Shown here one piece after another: positions 24,924 to 32,461 of a DNA stretch of 37,194 bases. This DNA comes from JAEZVV01 sp036652035 (lineage in GTDB: Bacteria; Pseudomonadota; Gammaproteobacteria; Burkholderiales; Burkholderiaceae_F): assembly GCA_036652035.1 (NCBI GenBank), contig JAVVWR010000027.1, forward strand, positions 1 to 37,194, given 5' to 3'. The translations under genes and the position numbers were made by a program. Each line of letters opens with the position of its first letter. Within the stretch, counting starts at the first letter, position 1. The notes beneath the pieces are model-generated. The model was not told where the DNA came from. It saw only the letters and a program-made list of their open reading frames with translations, and did no database searches.

Positions 24924-25717
24924 AGCGGACTGTTGAGGTAGTCAAGGCCGGGGGCCTTGGGAGCGGTGGCCGGTGCCGCCGGAGCTGGCGTCGCGGCGGG
25001 TTCGGGCGCGGGAGCGGAAGCTTCGGTGGTGGCGGGAGCCGCCGCCGAGGGATCGTCCTTCCAGCCCAGTCGGTAGTGCTCGCCCATCTTCCCGCGCACG
25101 CTGGCCGGGTTGACGATGTTGATGGCGCTCACCTCCGTTGGGCAGGCCTGGGTGCAGACCCCACAGCCGGTACAGGCGCCGGCGTGGACCACCGGCACGA
25201 ACACCGCGTGCTTGCTGATTTGGCGCGGATGCGGCTGGATCGAGATCGCCTTGTCGCGCACCGGGCACACCCGGTAGCAGACTTCGCAGCGCAGCCCCTG
25301 CCAGGACAGGCAGGTTTCGGGATCGATCACCGCCAGGCCCATGCGGGCGCTGTCGATGCTCTTGATTTCGCGATCCAGAGCGCCGGTCGGGCAAGCCTTG
25401 GCGCAGGGCACGTCGGGGCACATGAAGCAAGGCACCGATCTCGGCTCGAAAAACGGCGTGCCGAGCGCCGGGCCGTCGCCCACGGTGGCGAGCTTGAGCG
25501 TGCCGTAGGGGCAGGCTTCCAGACACACCCCGCATTTGATGCAAGTGGCGTCGAACTCGATTCCGGTTCGTGCGCCCGGCGGCCGCGGCGCCCACGGCGC
25601 CGCCTTGGCCGAGCGAACCAGAAACGCGTTCCACACCAAGCCGCCGCACGCAGCCACCCCCGCGGCTTGCGCCGCGCGGGTCAGCCATTCGCGTCGTTGG
25701 GGGTCGTGGATGCTCAT
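24920..25717 (-). CDS. napG: Periplasmic ferredoxin-type protein NapG
   Basis: This 265-residue exported Fe-S protein is the partner of NapH. A Tat-type signal with twin Arg (QRREWLTRAAQAAG) ends near residue 40. Four [4Fe-4S] motifs follow: CIKCGVCLEACP, CFMCPDVPCAKACP, CLSWQGLRCEVCYRVCP and CTGCGVCTQACP. The last 45 or so residues are a low-complexity Ala/Pro/Thr/Glu tail not needed for cluster binding; this tail is longer than I expect for NapG and may be a flexible tether. GGAG lies before the ATG. It sits 53 bp after napA, with a hairpin in between. Confidence 0.95.
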   Translation of the reverse strand: MSIHDPQRREWLTRAAQAAGVAACGGLVWNAFLVRSAKAAPWAPRPPGARTGIEFDATCIKCGVCLEACPYGTLKLATVGDGPALGTPFFEPRSVPCFMCPDVPCAKACPTGALDREIKSIDSARMGLAVIDPETCLSWQGLRCEVCYRVCPVRDKAISIQPHPRQISKHAVFVPVVHAGACTGCGVCTQACPTEVSAINIVNPASVRGKMGEHYRLGWKDDPSAAAPATTEASAPAPEPAATPAPAAPATAPKAPGLDYLNSPL

Positions 25718-25731
25718 TGCGATCTCCGCTC

Positions 25732-25754
25732 GCGCGGGGCGGCTAACCCCGCGC
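25732..25754 (-). repeat. Hairpin in the napA-napG gap
   Basis: GCGCGGGG (25732-25739) pairs with CCCCGCGC (25747-25754) around a 7-nt loop. There is no T-run. It could protect napA mRNA or lower the level of napGHB relative to napDA. Confidence 0.6.
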
Positions 25755-25770
25755 TTCAGGTCCTCTTCAA

Positions 25771-28527
25771 TCAGGCCTTGCTGACCTTGACGGCCGACTT
25801 CTTGAAGTCGGGCTCGAGCGAGATCGGGTCCAGAGCGTCGATCACGATCTGGTTGACCTGCACGGCCTCGTCAAAGAAGGCGAGCCACACGGTGCCTTTG
25901 CTCATCTTGTTGCGACCCTGGGTCTCGACCACGGCCTTGACCTTGCCGCGGCGCGACTCGATCAGGGCCACGTCGTTGCGCTTCAAGCCTCGCTTGGCGG
26001 CGTCGGCTGGCTGCATGTAGAGCACGGCGGTGGGCGCGGCGCGGTGCAGCTCGGGCACGCGGCGGGTCATGCTGCCGGTGTGCCAGTGCTCAAGGATGCG
26101 GCCGGTGCACAGCCACAGATCGTAGTTGGCGTCGGGCTGCTCGACCGGTGCGGCGTATGGACGGAAGAAGATCTTGGCGCGGCCGGGCAGCGGCACGGGC
26201 TTGGGATCGGTCACGCCGTCGAGGTTGCCGGTGGGGATCGCCTTCATCAGCTTGCCGTAGAAGTCGTAACCCGCGCCCTTCTTGACGTAGGGGTCGAAAG
26301 CTTCGTTGAAGCGGTAGTGCGTTTCCTTGCCGTCGACCACCGGCCAGGTCAGGCCGCGCACGTCGTCGCGCATGTAGGTGTCGTAGTCGGCCAGATCATG
26401 GCCGTCGCCCAGCGTGAACTGGCGGTACTCGTTAAAGAGCGCCTTCTCGACGAACCACTTGTCACCCAGGGCCTCGGCGGTGCCGTTCAACTTGCCGCGC
26501 AGCTTGGCGTCGGGCCAGGCCACCTTCTTGTTGTCGGCGGTGGCAAACAGCACGTCGTAGAGGTTCGATTCGGGCGTGTAGCCCATCTTTTGCGCCCCGG
26601 CCAGAACGTCGGGCAGGGTGTTGTCGACAAAGCCCTCCATCTTCAGCCCGGGGACTTTTTTCTCGGTCCACACGTCCTTCAACTTAAAGCGCTTGGCGAA
26701 CTCCATCATCATCCAGATGTCGCTGCGCGCCTCGCCCGGGGCGGCGACTTGCTGACGCCAGGCCTGGGTGCGGCGTTCGGCGTTGCCGTAAGCGCCCCAT
26801 TTTTCGAAGATCATCGAGGCGGGCAGGATCAGGTCGGCGACCTTGGCCGACAGCGTCGGGTAGGCGTCGGCCACGACCACGAAGTTTTCGGGCTTGCGCG
26901 CCGCCTTCAACCAGTGGTTGCTGTTGGGCGTGGACTGGAAAATGTTGACCACCTGAGTCCACAGGAAGTTGATCTTGCCGTCCTCGAGACCCTGCAGGAT
27001 GTTCATCAGCGAAGCGCCGACGTGCGGGTTGAGGGTGTTCTCCGGCAGCTTCCACAGCTTCTCGGTCTTGGCGCGGTGCGGCTTGGGACCGACCAGCATG
27101 TCCGAGGGCAGGCGGTGGCAGAAGGCGCCGACTTCGCGCGCCGAGCCGCAGGCCGAGGGCTGGCCGGTGAGCGAGAAAGCGCCGTTGCCCGGGCGGGCGT
27201 GCTTGCCCAGCAGCAGGTGGTTGGTATAGCACTGCTCGTTGACCCACACGCCGCGCTGGTGCTGGTTAAAGCCCATGCACCAGAAGCTCATCAAGTCGCT
27301 CTTGGGGTCGATGTAGAGGTCGGCGAGCTGCTTCAACTTGGCCTTGAACGCGTCGAGCGATTCGTCGGAATCGCCCTTGGCAAGCTGGGCCACGAAGTCG
27401 AGCGTGTAGGGTTCGACGCCGCGCTTGAATTCTTCAAACGTGATGTGCCAGTGGTTGCCAGCCGGGCCGCCCGCGTTCTTCTGTTCGACCACGTCGCCGG
27501 CCTTGCGGCGCTGGGCGATCGCTTCGTCCGGGTCGAGCGTGATCACCTTCTGCTTGGCCATCACGTCCTTCTCGCCCGGGAAGGCGAACTGGTCGGTCGG
27601 GCGCAGGCCGTAGCCGATGTCGGTCGGGCCGGTGGTGAAGACGCAGTGCTTGTCGACGAACTCCTGGTTGACCGCGCCGCGGGCGATGATCTCGCGCGCG
27701 ATGTAGTTCTGGATCGCCAGGTCGGTGTTGGGCTTGAAGATGATCTCGAGGTCCGCCAGACCCGAGCTCATGTTCGAATAAGTCGTCAGGTTGACGATCT
27801 TGGTCGCCTTGTGGGTGAGCTTGCGGTCGGTCACGCGCGACCACAGGACCGGGTGCGCCTCGGCCATGTTGTTGCCCCACAGGACCATGGCGTTGGACTT
27901 CTCGATGTCGCCGTAGATGTTGGCGGGCTCGTCGACGCCGAAGGTCTGATAGAAGGCGACCACCGCGCTCGCCATGCACAGGCGGGCGTTGGGGTCGATG
28001 TTGTTCGAGCGAAAGCCCGCCTTCATCAGCTTGGAAGCGGCGTAGGCCTCCTGGATCGTGTACTGGCCGGAACCGATGATCGACACCGCGGTCGGGCCCT
28101 TGGTCTCGTAGGCCTTGCGGAACTGGCGCTCCATTTCGTCCAAGGCGACGGTCCAGCTCACCGGCTCGAACTTGCCGTCCTTGTCGAACTTGCCGTTCTT
28201 CATCCGCATCAAGGGCTTGGTCAGACGGTCCTGGCCGTAGAGGATCTTGCCGTTGAAATAGCCCTTGATGCAGTTGAGGCCGCGGCTCACCGTTGAATCC
28301 GGGTCGCCTTTGGTGGCGACGATCTTGCCGCCCTGGGTGCCGACCAGGATGCCGCAGCCGGTGCCGCAGAAGCGGCACACGCCCTTGTCCCAGCTGATGC
28401 CGGCGTCGGCGCCCTTGGCGGTGGCGGCGGCAGCGTCGGTGATGGGAATGCCCACGGTGAGGGCGGTGGTGGCGGCGATGCCGGACTTCACAAAGTCACG
28501 GCGAGTCACAACGGTGTCTGTAGACAC
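25771..28527 (-). CDS. napA: Periplasmic nitrate reductase catalytic subunit
   Basis: NapA reduces nitrate in the periplasm using Mo-bisMGD and one [4Fe-4S] cluster. The Tat signal is TRRDFVKSG (residues 8-16), with cleavage near 35. Cluster ligands are Cys51, 54, 58 (GVCRFCGTGCG) and Cys86 (GLNCIKG). The Mo-ligand Cys is probably Cys184 in ARLCMAS. The 918 residues exceed the E. coli type (about 830) and resemble the long NapA of epsilonproteobacteria (about 920), with extra segments around 640-760. The preferred start is GTG at 28527, 6 nt after AGGAG; a GTG five codons upstream has no ribosome site. It follows napD by 32 bp. Confidence 0.96.
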   Translation of the reverse strand: MSTDTVVTRRDFVKSGIAATTALTVGIPITDAAAATAKGADAGISWDKGVCRFCGTGCGILVGTQGGKIVATKGDPDSTVSRGLNCIKGYFNGKILYGQDRLTKPLMRMKNGKFDKDGKFEPVSWTVALDEMERQFRKAYETKGPTAVSIIGSGQYTIQEAYAASKLMKAGFRSNNIDPNARLCMASAVVAFYQTFGVDEPANIYGDIEKSNAMVLWGNNMAEAHPVLWSRVTDRKLTHKATKIVNLTTYSNMSSGLADLEIIFKPNTDLAIQNYIAREIIARGAVNQEFVDKHCVFTTGPTDIGYGLRPTDQFAFPGEKDVMAKQKVITLDPDEAIAQRRKAGDVVEQKNAGGPAGNHWHITFEEFKRGVEPYTLDFVAQLAKGDSDESLDAFKAKLKQLADLYIDPKSDLMSFWCMGFNQHQRGVWVNEQCYTNHLLLGKHARPGNGAFSLTGQPSACGSAREVGAFCHRLPSDMLVGPKPHRAKTEKLWKLPENTLNPHVGASLMNILQGLEDGKINFLWTQVVNIFQSTPNSNHWLKAARKPENFVVVADAYPTLSAKVADLILPASMIFEKWGAYGNAERRTQAWRQQVAAPGEARSDIWMMMEFAKRFKLKDVWTEKKVPGLKMEGFVDNTLPDVLAGAQKMGYTPESNLYDVLFATADNKKVAWPDAKLRGKLNGTAEALGDKWFVEKALFNEYRQFTLGDGHDLADYDTYMRDDVRGLTWPVVDGKETHYRFNEAFDPYVKKGAGYDFYGKLMKAIPTGNLDGVTDPKPVPLPGRAKIFFRPYAAPVEQPDANYDLWLCTGRILEHWHTGSMTRRVPELHRAAPTAVLYMQPADAAKRGLKRNDVALIESRRGKVKAVVETQGRNKMSKGTVWLAFFDEAVQVNQIVIDALDPISLEPDFKKSAVKVSKA

Positions 28528-28559
28528 AAGTTTCTCCTGCACTGGAAATTCGGGGATGC

Positions 28560-28814
28560 TCAGGTGTCGGCCGGCGGGGCGGCGTCGTCGAGGCGGTGAT
28601 AAACGAGCGCGGCGTCGATCACGCCGGGCAGGGACTTGATGCGAGTAAAGCCATCGGCCTCGGCATCAATGCTGGACGCTTCCTGCACGACGACGACGCG
28701 GCCCGTGGCCGCATCGGTGTGATGCACTTCAACGCCTTCGAGCGTCTGCAAGGCGGCGAGCACGTCGTCGAGGCGGCCGGGGGCGGCAACGACAAGAATT
28801 CCTGACAGATTCAT
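28560..28814 (-). CDS. napD: NapA signal-peptide-binding chaperone
   Basis: This 84-residue cytoplasmic chaperone binds the Tat signal of NapA and delays export until the cofactor is in. The beginning MNLSGILVVAAPGRLDDV matches the NapD pattern (SGILV.A.P), with the ferredoxin-like fold continuing through EGVEVHHTDAATGRVVVVQE. AGGA lies 8 nt before the ATG. An upstream in-frame extension would cross the promoter and is rejected. It is first in napDAGHB, with its start codon about 61 bp from the centre of a perfect FNR box. Confidence 0.93.
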   Translation of the reverse strand: MNLSGILVVAAPGRLDDVLAALQTLEGVEVHHTDAATGRVVVVQEASSIDAEADGFTRIKSLPGVIDAALVYHRLDDAAPPADT

Positions 28815-28868
28815 TCGCGGGTCCTGACTGGAAACACATCCATCTTCAACCCCGCTAAGCGCCCGAAA

Positions 28869-28882
28869 TTGATGCTCATCAA
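28869..28882. promoter_or_regulatory. Perfect FNR box upstream of napD
   Basis: TTGATGCTCATCAA matches TTGAT-N4-ATCAA at 10 of 10 positions. A weak -10 candidate GAAGAT (minus strand, 28842-28847) is centred 31 bp downstream, the same spacing as at narK1. Confidence 0.9.
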
Positions 28883-28894
28883 GCCGGGTCCGGT

Positions 28895-28915
28895 AGGGGT
28901 ACTTCCGCATGAGTA
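28895..28915. promoter_or_regulatory. NarL/NarP 7-2-7 site with an overlapping extra heptamer, upstream of napD
   Basis: TACTTCCGCATGAGTA (28900-28915) fits TACYYMT-N2-AKRRGTA with 6/7 and 7/7 matches. A minus-strand TACCCCT (28895-28901) is a perfect heptamer overlapping its edge by 2 bp. The dyad centre is 32 bp upstream of the FNR box centre. Confidence 0.75.
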
Positions 28916-29015
28916 TGCGGGTTTCCCTCATTGGAAGGGCTTGCCCAGGGCGTGGTCCTGGGTTTGGCGACGCGCCGCCCGCAGAAACCCTGGTGCCCGG
29001 CCGAAGGGCCCGGTG

Positions 29016-30197
29016 TCAGCGGGCGAAGACGATTCGCTCCGCGCGCAACAGCCGCGCGAGCAAGACCAGGCACACGGCCGTCAGAACGATCGCCATCGCG
29101 CCGGGGGCGAGCAGATCGAACCCGCTGACCGGCTCGCCGCGCAGGGCGCGGATCAAGACCTGCTGCTGCGCCATCGCCGGCACGGCGAGCTGCCACGGCG
29201 CATCGCGCAAGCTCAGAAACAGCGGCAGGATCGGCACGAAGTTGACCAACATTGTGATGTAGCTGGCATAGGTCTGCGCCTCCTTGTAGCTGCGACCCCA
29301 GGTGGCAGCGAGCATCAGCAGGCTGGCGACGAAAGCGGCAAACGGCAGCAGCATCACCAGAAACAGGCCCAGCTCGCGCGCGCCGAATTGCATCAGGGCG
29401 GCCAGCGACTCGCTCTTGATCGCCAGCATCGCGACCGAAAAGCCGGCCAGCGTGAGCAGGATCACGGCGCTGGCCGCGGTGGTGACCACGCCCCACTTGC
29501 CCACCGCCAGCGCGCCGGTGGCGACCGGGTTGGCCAGCAGCGGCTCGAGCGAGCCGCGCTCGCGCTCGCCGGCGGTGACGTCGATTGCCACGCTCACCGC
29601 GCCCACCACGGCGCCCAAGAGCGCCAACCAGGGAATGAAGAACAGGAGTTGCGCGTTGCGGGCCTGGCCGGGAGCGAGGTTGGTTTCGACCACTTCGATC
29701 GGATTGACCAGCGCCGGCGCCACGCCGCGCGCGGCCAGCCGCAGGCTCGCCACTTCGCGCGCATACGCCCGCAGCAGCTGGGTGGTGGCGCGGGTGGCCG
29801 CCGGTGCGCGGGTGCCGCTGTCGTCGAACACCAGTTCCAGGGGAGCGAGCTCGGCCCGCGCCAGCTTGGCTTCGAAGGCCTCCGGTACCACGACCACGGC
29901 ATTGGCCAGCGCGCCTGACTTGACCTGGCGGCGCCAGTCCGCGGGCGCGTCGATCACGGTGGCGCCGGCGCGTTCGAGAAAGTTCACCAGGCCGGGGGCG
30001 TGGGCGCGGCCCTCGATCACCACCTCGCGCTTGGCGATCGCCGCTTCGATGTCCGACACCATGGTCGAGATCAGCAGCAGCGACAGCGGACCGGCGACCA
30101 TCGAGGTGAGCAGCACCACCATCCAGGTGCGGCGGTCGCGCAGAGTGTCGGTGAGCTCCTTGCGGTAGACCACCCAGGCCGCCTTGAGTGCGTTCAT
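29016..30197 (-). CDS. ABC-2-type transporter permease, NatB-like
   Basis: This 393-residue membrane subunit belongs to an exporter. One N-terminal helix (about 22-44) is followed by a soluble, probably periplasmic, domain of about 120 residues. Five or so helices follow in the C-terminal half, including FFIPWLALLGAVVGAVSVAI and the cytoplasmic GERERGSLEPLLANPV loop typical of NatB/ABC-2 permeases. NatAB of Bacillus exports Na+; the substrate here is unknown. The start overlaps the ATPase stop (ATGA), although longer upstream frames exist. No terminator is evident between its stop and the nap promoter region, so some read-through into napD is possible. Confidence 0.9.
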   Translation of the reverse strand: MNALKAAWVVYRKELTDTLRDRRTWMVVLLTSMVAGPLSLLLISTMVSDIEAAIAKREVVIEGRAHAPGLVNFLERAGATVIDAPADWRRQVKSGALANAVVVVPEAFEAKLARAELAPLELVFDDSGTRAPAATRATTQLLRAYAREVASLRLAARGVAPALVNPIEVVETNLAPGQARNAQLLFFIPWLALLGAVVGAVSVAIDVTAGERERGSLEPLLANPVATGALAVGKWGVVTTAASAVILLTLAGFSVAMLAIKSESLAALMQFGARELGLFLVMLLPFAAFVASLLMLAATWGRSYKEAQTYASYITMLVNFVPILPLFLSLRDAPWQLAVPAMAQQQVLIRALRGEPVSGFDLLAPGAMAIVLTAVCLVLLARLLRAERIVFAR

Positions 30198-30937
30198 GTG
30201 GCCTCCGCAAAGGCCAGCCGGACAAAGGCGTCTTCGAGCGATTCGCCCTCCAGCGTGAGCGTGGCGGCGGTGCCGGTGGCGAGCGCCCGGCCATGGGCGA
30301 CGACCACGATGCCATCGGCCAGCTGACTGACCTCTTGCATGATGTGCGAGGAAAAAATGATGCACTTGCCGCGCTCGCGCAGGTGGCGCAGGAGTCGCCG
30401 CAAGGCGCGGGTCGAGGGCACGTCGAGCCCGTTGGTGGGCTCGTCGAGGATCAGATGCTGCGGGTCGTGGATCAGCGCCCGCGCCAGGGCGACCTTCATC
30501 TTCTCGCCGGTGGAAAAACCGGCGGTGGGGCGCTCGAGCAAGGTCCGCATGTCGAGCAAAGTGGCGAGGTCTTCAAGCCGCTGGCGCCAGTCCGGCTCAG
30601 AAAGACCGCGCAGCCGTGCGTAGTAAGCAATGTTCTCGCGCGCCGTGAGCCGGCCGTAAAGCCCGCGCGCGTCGGACAGTACCCCGAGCGAAGCGCGCAC
30701 TGCGAGCGGGTCGCGCGCCACGTCAAAGCCGCCGACGCGGGCGCTACCGGCGTCGGCTTGCATCAGCGTGGCAACAATTCGCAGCGCCGTGGTCTTGCCC
30801 GCGCCGTTGGGGCCGAGCAAGGCGGTGATGGCGCCGTCGGGCGCGGCGAAGTCGAGCCCGGCCAGAGCAGTGACGAATTGCTGGCGGCGACCGATCCGGG
30901 TGGCGAATCGCTTGCTGAGTCCTTCGACTTCGATCAT
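30194..30937 (-). CDS. ABC transporter ATP-binding protein, NatA-like
   Basis: This 247-residue ATPase energises the adjacent permease. Walker A is GPNGAGKTT (42-50), Walker B is HLILDEPTNGLD, and the H-loop is SSHIMQEV. The signature motif is FSTGEKMKVALARAL, where Ser-Thr-Gly-Glu-Lys replaces the usual LSGGQ, as seen in NatA-type proteins. It overlaps the hydrolase upstream and the permease downstream by ATGA junctions, so all three are probably made together. Confidence 0.93.
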   Translation of the reverse strand: MIEVEGLSKRFATRIGRRQQFVTALAGLDFAAPDGAITALLGPNGAGKTTALRIVATLMQADAGSARVGGFDVARDPLAVRASLGVLSDARGLYGRLTARENIAYYARLRGLSEPDWRQRLEDLATLLDMRTLLERPTAGFSTGEKMKVALARALIHDPQHLILDEPTNGLDVPSTRALRRLLRHLRERGKCIIFSSHIMQEVSQLADGIVVVAHGRALATGTAATLTLEGESLEDAFVRLAFAEAT

Positions 30938-32364
30938 GGGCGGGCCGGCGGATTGAAAAAGAGGGGGGCGGGAATGCGGGTGAGGCAATCGCCGTCGATG
31001 CCGGCCAACGAAGCTTGCTTGATGAAGCGGGCGATCAGGTCGGGCGCGCAACCCTGGCCCGAGATGCCGTGGCCGAGCATCGGAGCGATCAGGTGCCTGG
31101 CATGGCCGAGCCGTTCAGCCATGGCGGCGGCGTGGCGCGGCGGCGTGGCCGGGTCGAGTCCGCCCGAGAGCAGCAGTACCGGCACCGGACTGGCTCCCAC
31201 TTCATAGAACTCGGCCGGCACGGTGCGTCGGGGCAAGGCGGCGCAGGCCGCGTCGTAGGTCTTCAATACGGCGGCGCCCAAACGCGTGGCGTTGGCCTGC
31301 GCGCGATCGCTCGCCGTGATGCGCGGCAGGTCTTCGCTGCACACCACGCTGTAGTGCATGCCGACCGCAAAATTGTCGGCCACCGCGCCGCTCATGCCGG
31401 TGACCAGGGCGGCGAGCGGCTCGTAGTGACCGGCCGCGGCCTGGGTGATCGCGTGGGGCAGGGCCGCGGCCAGGTGTGGCGCGTACAGCGGCAGCCGCAG
31501 CCATGCCGCTGCCAGTTCGCGCGACAGCGTCACGGTTTCAGTCTGGCCGGTGAGCGGGTCCGCCACGGCGATGGTCTTGCCAAAGCCTGCGCGCGCCAGC
31601 AGCTGCTCGATCGAGTCGGCCAGACGCGGATAGCGGCGCGCGCAGTCGGCATCGGCGGCGCAGGCCTTGACCAGGGCGTCGAGCGCGGCTTCGGCGTCGA
31701 GCGCAATCGCTACCGGCAGACGCATGTCGGGCGGGGCCACGCCGTCGAGCACAGCGCTGCGGACGCGTTGCGGAAACTGGCGCAGGTACTCGAGCTCGGC
31801 ACGGGTGCCGTAGGAGCCGCCCCACAGGTTGATTTTTTCGGCGCCCAGACGAGCTCGCACCGCGTCGATGTCGCGTACCGCGATCCAGGTGGCGAGCTGG
31901 CTGGGGTCGATGGGCGCGGTCTTCGCGCATTGCGCCAGCCGCTGCGCCTGGCGGCCGGGGTCAAAGGCCGAGAGCGTGTCGGACTCGTCCTGGCAGTGGA
32001 ACGCGGCCGACTGACCCGTGCCGCGCGAGTCGATGAAGACCAGATCGCGGCGGTGGTTGAGCGGCGCGAGCACGGCGCTGACTGGCGCGGCGATCTGGGT
32101 GCCGGCCTGGCCGGGGCCGCCGGCGAAAACGAAGACCGGGTCGGGCCATGGGTGACGCGCCAGTGCCGACAAGACCGCGAAGTGGACCTCGATCGATGGC
32201 CCGGCGGGATCGTCCGGGTTCTGCGGCATCGTCACGTGGCCGCAGCGGGCTTCGCGCTCGATTCCCTTGAGCCGGCAGGGGGTGAGATCGGCGGCGGTGA
32301 TGGCGGGTTCGCGGCCGCAAGCGGCCAACAGGAGCAGGGTGAGCAGGGCGATGGAAAGACGCAT
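30934..32364 (-). CDS. Lipoprotein alpha/beta hydrolase, proline iminopeptidase / tripeptidyl aminopeptidase-like
   Basis: This 476-residue serine hydrolase is anchored as a lipoprotein (signal MRLSIALLTLLLLAAC, lipobox Cys16). Oxyanion-site AGGPGQAG (81-88), then DSRGTGQSA (112-120), and the nucleophile elbow WGGSYGTR (Ser184) are typical of S33 peptidases. SGGLDPATPPRHA supplies the acid and MLGHGISGQGC the His, in a C-terminal TAP-like domain. It would remove N-terminal residues from short peptides outside the cytoplasm. The start at 32364 places the lipoprotein signal correctly; ATG at 32376 is an alternative. It is the first gene of a three-gene coupled unit with an ABC exporter, which suggests processing or resistance linked to a peptide-like compound. 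That is inference. Confidence 0.88.
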   Translation of the reverse strand: MRLSIALLTLLLLAACGREPAITAADLTPCRLKGIEREARCGHVTMPQNPDDPAGPSIEVHFAVLSALARHPWPDPVFVFAGGPGQAGTQIAAPVSAVLAPLNHRRDLVFIDSRGTGQSAAFHCQDESDTLSAFDPGRQAQRLAQCAKTAPIDPSQLATWIAVRDIDAVRARLGAEKINLWGGSYGTRAELEYLRQFPQRVRSAVLDGVAPPDMRLPVAIALDAEAALDALVKACAADADCARRYPRLADSIEQLLARAGFGKTIAVADPLTGQTETVTLSRELAAAWLRLPLYAPHLAAALPHAITQAAAGHYEPLAALVTGMSGAVADNFAVGMHYSVVCSEDLPRITASDRAQANATRLGAAVLKTYDAACAALPRRTVPAEFYEVGASPVPVLLLSGGLDPATPPRHAAAMAERLGHARHLIAPMLGHGISGQGCAPDLIARFIKQASLAGIDGDCLTRIPAPLFFNPPARP

Positions 32365-32411
32365 GACCGCGAGCATAACGAGGCCGGAACCTCGGTGCGC
32401 TCGGGTGACAA

Positions 32412-32435
32412 GAAGGGACGCCGCGGCGTCCCTTC
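32412..32435 (-). terminator. Palindromic hairpin between dcuB and the hydrolase gene
   Basis: GAAGGGACGCCG/CGGCGTCCCTTC is a perfect 24-bp palindrome 26 bp after the dcuB stop. The T-run is weak (TTGT on the minus strand), so termination may be partial. Confidence 0.55.
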
Positions 32436-32461
32436 CTGGTTGACGCGCTAAAGCGCTGGGC

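Noticed and set aside
26044..28296. A 750-residue plus-strand open frame antisense to napA
   Set aside because: Same type of GC-driven shadow; no ribosome site, no recognisable protein features.
28514..28527. GTGTCT-GT-AGACAC palindrome over the napA start codon
   Set aside because: A 2-nt loop cannot form a stable hairpin with only 6 bp. It is partly fixed by coding sequence, and chance is a sufficient explanation.
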